Source of the DNA: Pseudomonas sp. 6D_7.1_Bac1 | GTDB taxonomy: Bacteria > Pseudomonadota > Gammaproteobacteria > Pseudomonadales > Pseudomonadaceae | DNA: 64,000 nt | NCBI RefSeq assembly: GCF_025465945.1 | Contig: NZ_JANLNW010000052.1 | Location: 186,001 to 250,000 of the forward strand | Direction: 5' to 3' | Shown here: one piece after another, positions 1-8,615 of the stretch | Layout: the number at the start of each line of letters is the position of its first letter | Position numbering within the stretch: the stretch's first letter is position 1 | Translations under genes and position numbers: made by a program | The notes under the pieces: model-generated | What the model saw: the letters and a program-made list of their open reading frames with translations, nothing else | The model's database searches: none | Told to the model about the DNA's origin: nothing

Positions 1-621
1 GGCCTTGAGCAGTGGCGGCATTTCCGCGATCACGTTGGACGGGATGTCGAGGGCCGGCAGCGGCTTCTTCGGTTCGGCGCGCAGGTGCTCGGTGCTCAGA
101 TAACGTTCACGCAGGCGCTGCATGATCGCCTGGGCCTGAATCCCGCCATCCTGCATCGGGATGCTCGCGCAACCCATCAGGTAGCTGTAACCGCCCTGGT
201 TGAGCACTTCGGCCAGTTCGCCCCAGAGCACGGCAATGGTGCCGCCATTGCGGTAGGCCGGGTCGACGCAGGTGCGACCGATCTCCAGGATCGGTCCTTG
301 CAAATGCACCAGGCCGTGCAGGCTGAATTCTTCTTCGCTGTAAAAGCGCCCCAGGCTGCTGGCGGCCTGGTGGTCGAGCAAGCGTGTGGTCGCTACCAGG
401 CGTCCGCTGTTCAAATCGCGCACACCAATGTGTGCGCAGTGAACATCATAGTCATCCATGTCCAGACCCAACTCTGCACCCTTGAGCTTGGCGTTGAACT
501 CGCCGCTGAAAACGTTGAAGCGCAGGGCCTGGGCTTCCTGCAAAGCCTCGGCGCCGACCAGGCGTTCGGCTTGCAGGCGGCGTTCATTGCCGGTGTCGCT
601 GATGCGGGCGATCTGAGTCAT
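1..621 (-). CDS. olsB: L-ornithine N-alpha-acyltransferase OlsB (3' end beyond window)
   Basis: About 207 codons are visible, starting with [11 protein letters not shown]; the C-terminus lies beyond base 1. The protein is an acyl-homoserine-lactone-synthase-like GNAT acyltransferase that loads a 3-hydroxyacyl chain from ACP onto the alpha-amino group of ornithine, the first step of ornithine lipid synthesis. Visible family features are an early segment [16 protein letters not shown] (here [12 protein letters not shown]), the acidic LDMDDYD stretch and the core [17 protein letters not shown]. In pseudomonads olsA usually follows and should lie just outside the window. The start is the only ATG fitting the conserved N-terminus. 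Confidence 0.88.
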   Translation of the reverse strand, partial: MTQIARISDTGNERRLQAERLVGAEALQEAQALRFNVFSGEFNAKLKGAELGLDMDDYDVHCAHIGVRDLNSGRLVATTRLLDHQAASSLGRFYSEEEFSLHGLVHLQGPILEIGRTCVDPAYRNGGTIAVLWGELAEVLNQGGYSYLMGCASIPMQDGGIQAQAIMQRLRERYLSTEHLRAEPKKPLPALDIPSNVIAEMPPLLKA

Positions 622-761
622 TGCGAATCTCCGTACGGGCTGCTCACCCGTCTTGGGTTGCAGTCGATCGACTTTGTTGTGCAAAGTCAGGCTATGTAGC
701 CCCGGTGTCATCGCCATGAAGCTTTGGTGATGCTTGTGTGACAGCCCTTGAGGATCCATTT

Positions 762-1640
762 ATGCCTTGGCAAGCCTTGTTGAACTGCAACCAGCGTCAA
801 CCCGAAAACCCTGATCTGGCGGAGGGTTATGCGACGTTGCTGCATGTGTTGGGCGCCGTGACGCCGTTCGAGTTGGCGGTGCGCGGCGGGCGGATGATGG
901 CAACGCCGGGGTTGGCTTTTCTGGTGGGTTACCAGGCAGCGCTGCGTATGTTGTGGCCCAGCGCACCGCAGAGTCTGGGGGCGTTGTGTGCGACCGAACA
1001 GCGCAGCCTGCGCCCGGCGGACATGCAAACCCGCCTCAAAGATCTGCGTTTGAGCGGACGCAAGGATTTCGTCACCGCTGGCGATGCGGCGGACTGGCTG
1101 CTGATCGCCGCGCGTAGCGAGGAGGAGGGCGAGTCGCCGCGTTTGAGTCTGGCGGTGGTGTACCCCGGCGAACCGGGTGTTCGGGTTGAAAAACTTCCGG
1201 CAATCCCTTTGATGCCGGACATCAGCCACGGCCGTCTGTATCTCGATAACGCGTTGTGTGAATTGCTCGCCGGAGATGGCTGGGACGCGTACGTCAAACC
1301 GTTCCGCACCCTTGAAGACATTTATGTACTCAGCGCCATGAGTGCCTGGTTGTACGGTGTCGGTCAAGACAACGGCTGGTCGCAAAGTCTGCAACTGCAA
1401 TTGCTGGCGCTGTTGGCCGGGTGTGCGGAAGCCAGCCGCCAACCCCCGAACAGCAGCGCCGGGCATGTGTTGCTGGGCGGTCTGTTTGCGCAGTTTGATG
1501 GGCTCAAGACTGCGCTCAATGAAACCTTTGCCGACGGGCCGTCGCATTGGGCGGCATTGTGGAAGCGCGATCAGGCGGTGCTGGAGCTGGCGGCGGGGGC
1601 GCGGGCCAAGCGGTTGGCCAAGGCATTGGCGGTGTATTGA
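762..1640 (+). CDS. acyl-CoA-dehydrogenase-like protein, divergent from olsB
   Basis: A 292-residue protein starting MPWQALLN. The middle and C-terminus (SAWLYGVGQDNGW, helical leucine-rich stretches, LLAGCAEASRQ) resemble the helical C-terminal part of acyl-CoA dehydrogenase family proteins. It is much shorter than a full dehydrogenase (about 380 residues or more) and no clear catalytic glutamate motif is visible. The same gene sits beside olsB in other Pseudomonas from memory. An in-frame ATG 24 nt upstream is possible, but MPW fits better. Function is uncertain; it may be a structural or degenerate family member. Confidence 0.6.
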   Translation: MPWQALLNCNQRQPENPDLAEGYATLLHVLGAVTPFELAVRGGRMMATPGLAFLVGYQAALRMLWPSAPQSLGALCATEQRSLRPADMQTRLKDLRLSGRKDFVTAGDAADWLLIAARSEEEGESPRLSLAVVYPGEPGVRVEKLPAIPLMPDISHGRLYLDNALCELLAGDGWDAYVKPFRTLEDIYVLSAMSAWLYGVGQDNGWSQSLQLQLLALLAGCAEASRQPPNSSAGHVLLGGLFAQFDGLKTALNETFADGPSHWAALWKRDQAVLELAAGARAKRLAKALAVY

Positions 1641-1648
1641 TGGGCCTC

Positions 1649-1723
1649 ATCGCGAGCAGGCTCGCTCCCACATTGGAACTGCGTCGTTCACCCCTCTCCT
1701 GTGGGAGCGAGCCTGCTCGCGAT
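1649..1723. repeat. REP doublet, family 1
   Basis: Two inverted copies of the GTGGGAGCGAGCCTGCTCGCGA core face each other about 30 nt apart in the gap between two genes. The same core recurs at about 5.1, 12.2, 14.7 and 31.9 kb. Confidence 0.9.
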
Positions 1724-1796
1724 GACGGTCTTACTGACGCCGCATTTTTCGAACTGTCATTTATCTCGACTACGCTCAGAAGGTTAATCCCCATGA

Positions 1797-2900
1797 GTGT
1801 CTGCCGTGTTCAAGCGCCTGCCTCTGTTGTTCATGTTGCTGATCAGCCTTCCTGTTCTGGCAGAAAACTGGCCGGCCGAGCAATGGTCACCAGGGCCGAA
1901 GATCAGTGGCCCGGCGCTTCTGGCCTTGGAGGATTACGCCTTTGCACCGCGTGACGACGTTAGCCGTAAAGGCGTTCGCACCGATGCCTTGTTGGTGATT
2001 CGTGACGGGCAGTTGATCTACGAACGCTACGCCGGCCCCACGACTGCCGATACACCGCACCTGACTTGGTCCGTCAGCAAAAGCCTGATGGCTACAGTGC
2101 TTGGCGTCGCCTACGGCGAAGGGTTGTTCAAATTGCCGGACTCGGCGGCGAAGTTTTACCCACCCATGCAGAGCCATCCGCAGGTTTCCATGGTTGACCT
2201 GCTGCACTGGGGCTCGGGGTTGGACTGGCAGGAAAGTTATGAATATGCACCGCTGAATTCTTCGGTGGTGGCGATGCTCTACACCCATGGCCGCCCGGAC
2301 ATAGCGGCATTTGCCGCCGCCCATGGCGAGTTCAGCGCACCGGGCGAGGCGTTTCGTTATTCCAGCGGTGACAGCAATCTGTTGTCCGCAACACTAAGGA
2401 CCATGGTCGGTGCGAAGCGCTACGCCGACTACCCATGGACCGCGTTGTTCGGTCCCTTGGGCATTCGCAGTGCAGTGTGGGAGACCGATGCCACGGGGAC
2501 GTTTGTTGCCTCCTCCTATACCTACATGACAGCTCGCGATCTGGCGCGAATCGGCCTGCTGATGCAGCGCGATGGTCGCTGGGGTAACCGGCAGTTGCTG
2601 CCAAAGGACTGGGTCGCGTTCAATCGCCAACCGTTCATTCGCTTCAAAGCCAATCAGGATGAGGCTGTTCCCGGGGGCCATTGGTGGCTCAATCGTGCGG
2701 TCGATGGCGCGGAGAGACCCTGGGAGGACGCACCTGATGACACCTTCGCCGCACTCGGCCATTGGGGGCAGGCGCTGTACGTGGTGCCCAGCGAAAATCT
2801 GGTGATCGTGCGCTATGGCGATGATCGTGACGGCAGTTACCGGCACAACGAATTGCTCAGGCTTGCGCTGGTGGCCTTCGCGCAGAAGGTGCAGCCATGA
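1797..2900 (+). CDS. beta-lactamase-family serine hydrolase (class C / PBP-like fold), exported
   Basis: A 367-residue protein with a signal peptide (hydrophobic LPLLFMLLISLPVLAE, cleavage after VLA) so it acts in the periplasm. The catalytic S-x-x-K motif appears as SVSK (in LTWSVSKSLMA), with a later YSSGDSN segment in the place of the second motif and GHWGQ near the end in the place of the KTG motif. This places it with esterase or carboxypeptidase-like members rather than true beta-lactamases. The start is a GTG, with a second GTG nine bases later. Its stop overlaps the start of the next gene by 4 nt (ATGA), so the two are translationally coupled. Confidence 0.8.
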   Translation: MSAVFKRLPLLFMLLISLPVLAENWPAEQWSPGPKISGPALLALEDYAFAPRDDVSRKGVRTDALLVIRDGQLIYERYAGPTTADTPHLTWSVSKSLMATVLGVAYGEGLFKLPDSAAKFYPPMQSHPQVSMVDLLHWGSGLDWQESYEYAPLNSSVVAMLYTHGRPDIAAFAAAHGEFSAPGEAFRYSSGDSNLLSATLRTMVGAKRYADYPWTALFGPLGIRSAVWETDATGTFVASSYTYMTARDLARIGLLMQRDGRWGNRQLLPKDWVAFNRQPFIRFKANQDEAVPGGHWWLNRAVDGAERPWEDAPDDTFAALGHWGQALYVVPSENLVIVRYGDDRDGSYRHNELLRLALVAFAQKVQP

Positions 2901-3235
2901 ATCTCGGTTTTATTCACCGTCGACCACGGCTCAGCGTGTTGCTGTTGTTGATCGTCGTGCTGCTTGGCTGGATCTGGCAGGAGCGGGTGGCGTTGAGGGC
3001 TTTCCCGGACATCATCAGCGCCTACACCGCCAAGGAGTATTGCTCGTGTCGTTATGTCGAGAACAACCCGGCGGACTATTGCCAGGGCTATGTGAAGCAG
3101 TACGTGCCCGTCAGTGGTTTTCTCGATGACGCCCCCAACAAGCGTGTGACGGCCAGCGGCATGGGACGCAGCAATACCGCCGCATGGCTCGGTGCCCGAC
3201 AGGGTTGTCGGTTGATATCGCAGACACCTCCGTAG
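2897..3235 (+). CDS. small single-pass membrane protein coupled to the serine hydrolase
   Basis: A 112-residue protein with one N-terminal membrane segment (LSVLLLLIVVLLGWIW) and a periplasmic tail containing four cysteines (YCSCRY, YCQGY, GCRL) that could form disulfides. It overlaps the upstream hydrolase by ATGA. I do not recognise the family. The pairing suggests it works with, or anchors, the hydrolase, but this is inference. Confidence 0.65.
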   Translation: MNLGFIHRRPRLSVLLLLIVVLLGWIWQERVALRAFPDIISAYTAKEYCSCRYVENNPADYCQGYVKQYVPVSGFLDDAPNKRVTASGMGRSNTAAWLGARQGCRLISQTPP

Positions 3236-3313
3236 GCTGTGTTCATTTTACCCGTGCGGTTTGCAAGTACGTTCACTCAGGCTAAGGTTCGGCTCAGGTT
3301 TACTTGCCCATGA

Positions 3314-3910
3314 GTGTCTATGTTCAAGCGGTTTTGCTGCACCACCCTGGCCTTGCTGCCATTAGCGTTCGGTACCTTGCCAGCCCACGCCGACTGGTAC
3401 CTGGACGGTGAGTCTTCACGTCTGTCGTTTATTTCCACCAAAAACGCCGACATCTCCGAAGTCCAGCGCTTCCTGGTGCTGCATGGCAAGGTCGATGCCA
3501 AAGGCCAGGCGCAAGTCCAGGTCGAGCTGGAGTCGGTCAATAGTGGCGTCCCGCTGCGCGATGAGCGCATGCGTAAGGAGATGTTCGAGATTAAACGTTT
3601 TCCTGAAGCACTGATCAGTGCGCAGATCGATCTGCGGCCGATCAAAGACCTGGCCCCCGGTGCGCAACTCGAACTGCGTTTGCCACTGAGCGTCAACCTT
3701 CATGGCAAAGCGCACGATTACAACGCCGAGTTGCTGGCGACACGGCTCGATGATCGACGTTTTCAAGTGGTGACCCTGGAGCCGCTGGTGCTCAATGCGG
3801 CGGATTTCGATCTGCAGCCAGGGCTGGAAAGCCTGCGGCAAGTCGCCGGCTTGTCGGCCATCAGTTTGTCGGTGCCGGTGGGTGCGGTGCTGATTTTCGC
3901 GGCGCGCTGA
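3314..3910 (+). CDS. YceI-family periplasmic protein
   Basis: A 198-residue protein with signal peptide (CCTTLALLPLAFGTLPAHA, cleavage after AHA) followed by a YceI-type lipocalin-like beta-barrel: DWYLDGESSRLSFISTK opening, the VQVELESVNSG strand, the RMRKEMFEIKRFPEA helix, and late SVPVGAVLIF strand. YceI proteins bind isoprenoid or other lipids in the periplasm. The start may be GTG at 3314 or the ATG two codons later. It ends one base before the next gene and is probably cotranscribed with it. Confidence 0.85.
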   Translation: MSMFKRFCCTTLALLPLAFGTLPAHADWYLDGESSRLSFISTKNADISEVQRFLVLHGKVDAKGQAQVQVELESVNSGVPLRDERMRKEMFEIKRFPEALISAQIDLRPIKDLAPGAQLELRLPLSVNLHGKAHDYNAELLATRLDDRRFQVVTLEPLVLNAADFDLQPGLESLRQVAGLSAISLSVPVGAVLIFAAR

Positions 3911-3911
3911 C

Positions 3912-5069
3912 ATGAGCGGCGGGGTGTTTCCCTGGCGTGAAGGCAATCGCTATGAGCTGTTGATCGACGGGCCGCAGTTTTTTCCACGGATGCTGGCGGC
4001 GATTGCCAATGCGCAGGAACAGGTTGAACTGGAGCTGTACCTGGTGGAGGCGGGTGTCTGCGCCGAGGCGATGGTTCAGGCGCTGGTGCAAGCGGCCGAG
4101 CGCGGTGTGCGCGTACGTTGCCTGTTTGATGACTATGGCAGTCTGGCGTTCACCCTGAGCCTGCGGCGACGCTTGATCGAAGCTGACGTGGAGCTGCGTT
4201 TCTACAATCGGTTGAGCTGGCGGCGCTGGGTGCGCAATCTTTACCGTGACCATCGCAAGCTGTTGCTGGTCGATCAGACGCTGGCGGTGGTTGGCGGCAC
4301 GGGTGTCACCGACGAGTTCTGGACACCCGGCCATGACACCAGTGAGTGGCATGAAGTGATGGTGGAAGTCGTCGGCCCGCTGGTGCTCGACTGGCAGCTA
4401 TTGTTCGACCGCCAATGGATTGCCAACCGCCACCGCCGTGCCTGGAAACCCGCCTCACACTTCGGTTTGTCGCGCTTGCCACGGGTGCCGCCGATGGGCG
4501 AAGGCATGGGCCGGATAGCGTATGCCGACGCGAGGCAGCACCGGGACATTCTGCAATCGCTGTTTCGTGCCTTGAACAGCGGCCAGCGGCGGATCTGGCT
4601 GGCCACGCCTTATTTCTTGCCGACCTGGAAAGTCCGCCGCTCGCTGCGCAAGGCCGCCGCACGGGGCATCGATGTACGCCTGCTGCTGACCGGGCCGCGC
4701 ACCGATCACCCGTCCGTGCGCTACGCCGGGCATCGTTATTACCCTCGTCTGCTCAAGGCCGGGGTGAAGATCTTCGAATACCAGCCGTGTTTCCTGCACC
4801 TGAAGATGGTCCTGATCGATGACTGGGTGAGCATCGGCTCGTGCAATTTCGATCACTGGACTCTACGTTTCAACCTGGAAGCCAATCTGGAAGCGCTCGA
4901 CACGACGCTGACCCTGGCGGTGGCGGCGAGTTTCGAGAAGGACTTTGCCCTGAGTCAAAGGGTCAGTCTTGAGGAGTGGCAACGCCGGCCGCTGTGGCGC
5001 CGGGTCAAGCAGCGGGTGTGGGGATGGGTGGATCGGTTGGTGGTGAATCTGCTGGATCGGCGGGGGTGA
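3912..5069 (+). CDS. clsB: cardiolipin synthase B-type phospholipase D family protein
   Basis: A 385-residue protein with two HKD half-sites: DHRKLLLVDQT with following GGTGVTDEF at about residue 114, and HLKMVLIDDWVSIGSCNFD at about residue 295. This gives the bilobed phospholipase D fold used to make cardiolipin from phosphatidylglycerol or phosphatidylethanolamine at the inner membrane. There are no strong N-terminal membrane helices, which fits ClsB better than ClsA. It follows the YceI gene directly. Confidence 0.85.
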   Translation: MSGGVFPWREGNRYELLIDGPQFFPRMLAAIANAQEQVELELYLVEAGVCAEAMVQALVQAAERGVRVRCLFDDYGSLAFTLSLRRRLIEADVELRFYNRLSWRRWVRNLYRDHRKLLLVDQTLAVVGGTGVTDEFWTPGHDTSEWHEVMVEVVGPLVLDWQLLFDRQWIANRHRRAWKPASHFGLSRLPRVPPMGEGMGRIAYADARQHRDILQSLFRALNSGQRRIWLATPYFLPTWKVRRSLRKAAARGIDVRLLLTGPRTDHPSVRYAGHRYYPRLLKAGVKIFEYQPCFLHLKMVLIDDWVSIGSCNFDHWTLRFNLEANLEALDTTLTLAVAASFEKDFALSQRVSLEEWQRRPLWRRVKQRVWGWVDRLVVNLLDRRG

Positions 5070-5098
5070 ACACAATTCCCCAAACACCAAAAACCAAT

Positions 5099-5186
5099 GT
5101 GGGAGCGAGCCTGCTCGCGATGGCGATATAACAGTCAACGGAGATGTTGAATGTTATGGCCTCATCGCGAGCAGGCTCGCTCCCAC
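5099..5186. repeat. REP doublet, family 1
   Basis: Two inverted GTGGGAGCGAGCCTGCTCGCGA cores, 45-50 nt apart, lie between the convergent clsB and bglX ends. The segment between also carries a weaker palindrome around ATGTTGAATGTTATGG. Confidence 0.9.
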
Positions 5187-5209
5187 AGGTACTTCATGTA
5201 ACTTCAGGG

Positions 5210-7501
5210 TTAGAGCAACTCAAAGCTCTGCTGCGTCACGTCCTCGGAATCGAGACCGATCTGCACGTTGAACTTGCCAGGTTCTGCCGCGTACTTGAGT
5301 TGGGCGTTGTAGAACTTCAGGTCGTCCTCTTCGATGGTGAAGTGGATGACTTTCTGTTCGCCGGCCTTGAGCATGACCTTCTGGAAGTTTTTCAGCTCTT
5401 TGAGCGGGCGGATCATCGAGCCGACCACGTCCTGGATGTACAACTGCACCACGGTTTCACCGTCGCGCTTGCCGGTGTTTTTAACCGTCACGCTGGCGTC
5501 GATCTTGCCGGTCTTGTTCAGTGTGGTCGACGACAGGGCCATGTCCGACAGGCTGAAGCTGGTGTAGCTCAGACCGTAGCCGAATGGGTACAGGGGACCT
5601 GTGGTGTCATCGAAATACTGCGAGGTGTAGTTGCCCGGTTTGCCTGGGGTGAACGGGCGACCGATGCTCAGGTGGTTGTAGTAGGTCGGAATCTGCCCCA
5701 CCGAACGCGGGATGGTGATCGGCAGCTTGCCGGACGGGTTGTAGTCGCCGAACAGGACGTCGGCAATCGCGTTGCCGCCTTCGGTGCCGCTGAACCAGGT
5801 TTCGAGTATCGCGTCAGCCTGTTCCTTCTCGTCGAGAATCGTCAGCGGGCGGCCGTTCATCAGCACCAGCACCAGCGGTTTGCCGGTGGCTTTCAGGGCC
5901 TTGATCAGGTCGCGCTGGTTGGCCGGGATGTTCAGGTCGGTGCGGCTCGATGACTCGTGGGACATGCCGCGCGATTCACCCACCGCCGCCACGATCACAT
6001 CGGCCTGCTGCGCCGCTTTCACCGCTTCGTCGATCATGACCTGCGCCGAGCGTGGATCATTCACCACTTCCGGAGCATCGAAGTTGAGGAAGTTCAGGTA
6101 ATCGAGGACTTTCTTGTCCGAGGTGATGTTGGCGCCACGGACGTAAGTCAGTTTGGCCTGATCACCCAAGGCGCGGGTCATGCCGTCGAGCAGCGTCACC
6201 GACTGGTCTGGTTTACCGGCCGCAGCCCAGCTGCCCATCATGTCGATCGGCGCCTTGGCCAGCGGGCCGACCAGGACGATTTTCGCGGTTTTCTTCAGCG
6301 GCAGGGTTTCATTCTGGTTCTTCAGCAACACCATACTGCGACGGGCAATGTCACGGGCCTCGGCGCGGTGCAGGCGGCTGTCGGCGTAGGTGTCGGCCGG
6401 GTCATCCTCGGCCTTGCCGATGCGCAGGTACGGGTCTTTGAACAGGCCCATGTCGTACTTGGCGCCCAGCACTTCACGCACGGCGTTGTCGATATCACTC
6501 TGTTGGATCTCGCCGGACTTCAGCAGCCCCGGCAACTCCTTGCCGTACAGGGTGTCGTTCATGCTCATGTCGATGCCGGCCTTGATCGCCAGCTTCGCCG
6601 CTTCGCGACCGTCGCGGGCCACACCGTGCTTGATCAGCTCGAAGATCGCCCCGTGGTCGCTGACCGCCAGGCCCTTGAAGCCCCATTCTTTGCGCAACAG
6701 GTCCTGCATCAGCCACATGTTTGCGGTGGCCGGTATGCCGTTGATCGAGTTCAGCGCAACCATCACCCCGCCAGCGCCGGCATCAATGGCGGCGCGGTAC
6801 GGTGGCAGGTAGTCCTGGTACATCTTCACCGGGCTCATGTCGACGGTGTTGTAATCGCGACCGCCTTCCACCGCGCCATACAGGGCGAAGTGCTTGACGC
6901 TGGCCATGATGCTGTCAGCCGCGCTTGGGGTGTCGCCCTGGTAGGCCTTGACCATCACTTTGGCGATACGCGAGACCAGGTAGGTGTCTTCGCCGAAACC
7001 TTCGGAGGTGCGGCCCCAACGTGGGTCGCGGGAGATGTCGACCATCGGCGCGAAGGTGATGTCGAGGCTGTCGGCTGCGGCTTCTTTGGCGGCAATGCGC
7101 CCGCTGCGGCCAATCGCATCCATGTCCCAGCTCGAGGCCAGGGCCAGCGGGATCGGGAAAATCGTCCGGTGGCCGTGAATCACGTCATAGGCGAAGAACA
7201 TCGGGATCTTCAACCGGCTGCGCATGGCCGCGTCCTGCATCGGACGGTTTTCCGGGCGGGTGATCGAGTTGAACGTGCCGCCGATATTGCCAGCGGCGAT
7301 TTCCTTGCGGATCAGCTCGCGAGGCATTTCCGGGCCGATGCTGATCAGGCGCAATTGGCCGATCTTTTCGTCCAGGGTCATCTGCTTCATCAGGTTGCTG
7401 ACGAAAGCGTCCTTGTTTTCAATAGATGCAGACTTTGTGTCGGCCCATACCGAGTGACTGGCCAGACCGATGGCAAGGCCCAGCAAACACAGCTTCTTCA
7501 T
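5210..7501 (-). CDS. bglX: periplasmic beta-glucosidase, GH3 family
   Basis: A 763-residue protein with signal peptide (MKKLCLLGLAIGLASHSVWA). It has the GH3 layout: N-terminal TIM barrel with RIPMFFAYDVIHGHRT-type substrate loop (here KIPMFFAYDVIHG), the nucleophile region GFKGLAVSDHGAIFEL, a second sandwich domain with GSWAAAGKPDQSVT and GESRGMSHESSSR, and a C-terminal fibronectin-III-like domain from about residue 655. It should release glucose from beta-glucosides in the periplasm. The chosen ATG (7501) begins a proper signal peptide; a longer reading to 7555 lacks support. Confidence 0.93.
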   Translation of the reverse strand: MKKLCLLGLAIGLASHSVWADTKSASIENKDAFVSNLMKQMTLDEKIGQLRLISIGPEMPRELIRKEIAAGNIGGTFNSITRPENRPMQDAAMRSRLKIPMFFAYDVIHGHRTIFPIPLALASSWDMDAIGRSGRIAAKEAAADSLDITFAPMVDISRDPRWGRTSEGFGEDTYLVSRIAKVMVKAYQGDTPSAADSIMASVKHFALYGAVEGGRDYNTVDMSPVKMYQDYLPPYRAAIDAGAGGVMVALNSINGIPATANMWLMQDLLRKEWGFKGLAVSDHGAIFELIKHGVARDGREAAKLAIKAGIDMSMNDTLYGKELPGLLKSGEIQQSDIDNAVREVLGAKYDMGLFKDPYLRIGKAEDDPADTYADSRLHRAEARDIARRSMVLLKNQNETLPLKKTAKIVLVGPLAKAPIDMMGSWAAAGKPDQSVTLLDGMTRALGDQAKLTYVRGANITSDKKVLDYLNFLNFDAPEVVNDPRSAQVMIDEAVKAAQQADVIVAAVGESRGMSHESSSRTDLNIPANQRDLIKALKATGKPLVLVLMNGRPLTILDEKEQADAILETWFSGTEGGNAIADVLFGDYNPSGKLPITIPRSVGQIPTYYNHLSIGRPFTPGKPGNYTSQYFDDTTGPLYPFGYGLSYTSFSLSDMALSSTTLNKTGKIDASVTVKNTGKRDGETVVQLYIQDVVGSMIRPLKELKNFQKVMLKAGEQKVIHFTIEEDDLKFYNAQLKYAAEPGKFNVQIGLDSEDVTQQSFELL

Positions 7502-7735
7502 GAATAGTGATCTCAAAAGCCTAAACGGACGCGTGGTCACGCGCCGGTCAGCCAAAAATTAGGGAGCGTCTGTTGTTGTTCGGATAAATGCAGCAAACTT
7601 CTGAACTCTTTTCGCGCTGGGCATCTTTTAGCCGATTGGCTCGATGCATTCCAGTGGCGGGGGCAGATTATGCCCCAAGCGTTCGAATTGAAGGGGGTGG
7701 CGGTTGATAACAATAATGAATGAGCATTCAACACC

Positions 7736-8353
7736 ATGGCATTACTGAGTGAGTACGAGCAGCGACAGGTTGCCGAGGCGATTGCCCGTGTCGAGCGCGA
7801 CACCGACGCTGAACTGGTCACTGTGCTGGCGGCGCGGGCCGACGACTATGCCTATATCCCGCTGCTCTGGGCCAGCCTGTTGGCGCTGATCGTGCCCGGC
7901 ATCGTGCACTATGTTTCCGGCTGGCTGAACATGCATACCTTGCTGTTGGTGCAGTGGGCGAGTTTTATCGCGCTGTGCCTGGTGTTCCGGATTCCGTCGA
8001 TCACCACGCACCTGATCCCGCGTTCCGTGCGCCACTGGCGCGCCTCGAACCTGGCGCGTCGGCAGTTTCTGGAGCAGAACCTGCACCACACCGTCGGCAG
8101 CACCGGCATGCTGATTATCGTCTGCGAGGCCGAGCGCTATGTGGAGATCCTGGTGGATGAGGGCATTTCCAGGCGCCTGGACAACAAGCGCTGGGCCCCC
8201 ATTGTCGCGACCTTCACCCGGCAGGTGAAACAGGGCCAGACGTTGCAAGGCTTTGTGACCTGCATCGAGGCCTGTGGCGAGTTGCTTAAAGTGCACGTGC
8301 CGGTGACCCATGTGCGCAATGAGTTGCCGAATCGGTTGGTGGTGTTGGGCTGA
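7736..8353 (+). CDS. TPM-domain (YgcG-type) membrane protein
   Basis: A 205-residue protein with an N-terminal stretch typical of the TPM domain (VAEAIARVERDTDAELVTVLAARADDYAY), two membrane helices near residues 40-85 (LWASLLALIVPGIVHYV; LLLVQWASFIALCLVF), then the second TPM part with TGMLIIVCEAERYVEILVDEGI. TPM proteins are found with LemA family proteins; here it stands alone. The role is unclear, possibly membrane protein quality control. The start has no strong ribosome binding site; other ATGs just upstream run into stops. Confidence 0.78.
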   Translation: MALLSEYEQRQVAEAIARVERDTDAELVTVLAARADDYAYIPLLWASLLALIVPGIVHYVSGWLNMHTLLLVQWASFIALCLVFRIPSITTHLIPRSVRHWRASNLARRQFLEQNLHHTVGSTGMLIIVCEAERYVEILVDEGISRRLDNKRWAPIVATFTRQVKQGQTLQGFVTCIEACGELLKVHVPVTHVRNELPNRLVVLG

Positions 8354-8386
8354 AGCTGATCCCGGGATTTAGAACCGGGAACTCTA

Positions 8387-8518
8387 GTGGCGAGGGGGCT
8401 TGCTCCCGCTGGGGCGCGAAGCGGCCCTAAAACAAGCAAACATGGTCCATCAGGTAATCGCGGTTGCCTGCCTTGCGGCTGCTTCGCAACCGAGCGGGAG
8501 CAAGCTCCCTCGCCACGG
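8387..8518. repeat. REP doublet, family 2
   Basis: Inverted copies of a GTGGCGAGGGRGCTTGCTCCCGCT core at both ends form a long imperfect hairpin of about 130 nt. A second copy lies at about 10.9 kb. The core differs from family 1. Confidence 0.88.
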
Positions 8519-8615
8519 GATGTGCACCGTTCGGGAAATTACCCGTGCCCTCAACCCCCATCCCCCCTAAAATACCTGCCATTCCCCGATCCGCACCGCC
8601 CGAGGCGTTTTTTAC

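Noticed and set aside
5099..5186. REP doublets considered as CRISPR repeats
   Set aside because: They come in inverted pairs without regularly spaced direct repeats or spacers, and no cas genes are present.
5957..7507. A 516-codon plus-strand frame across bglX
   Set aside because: Antisense of bglX; no recognisable domain.
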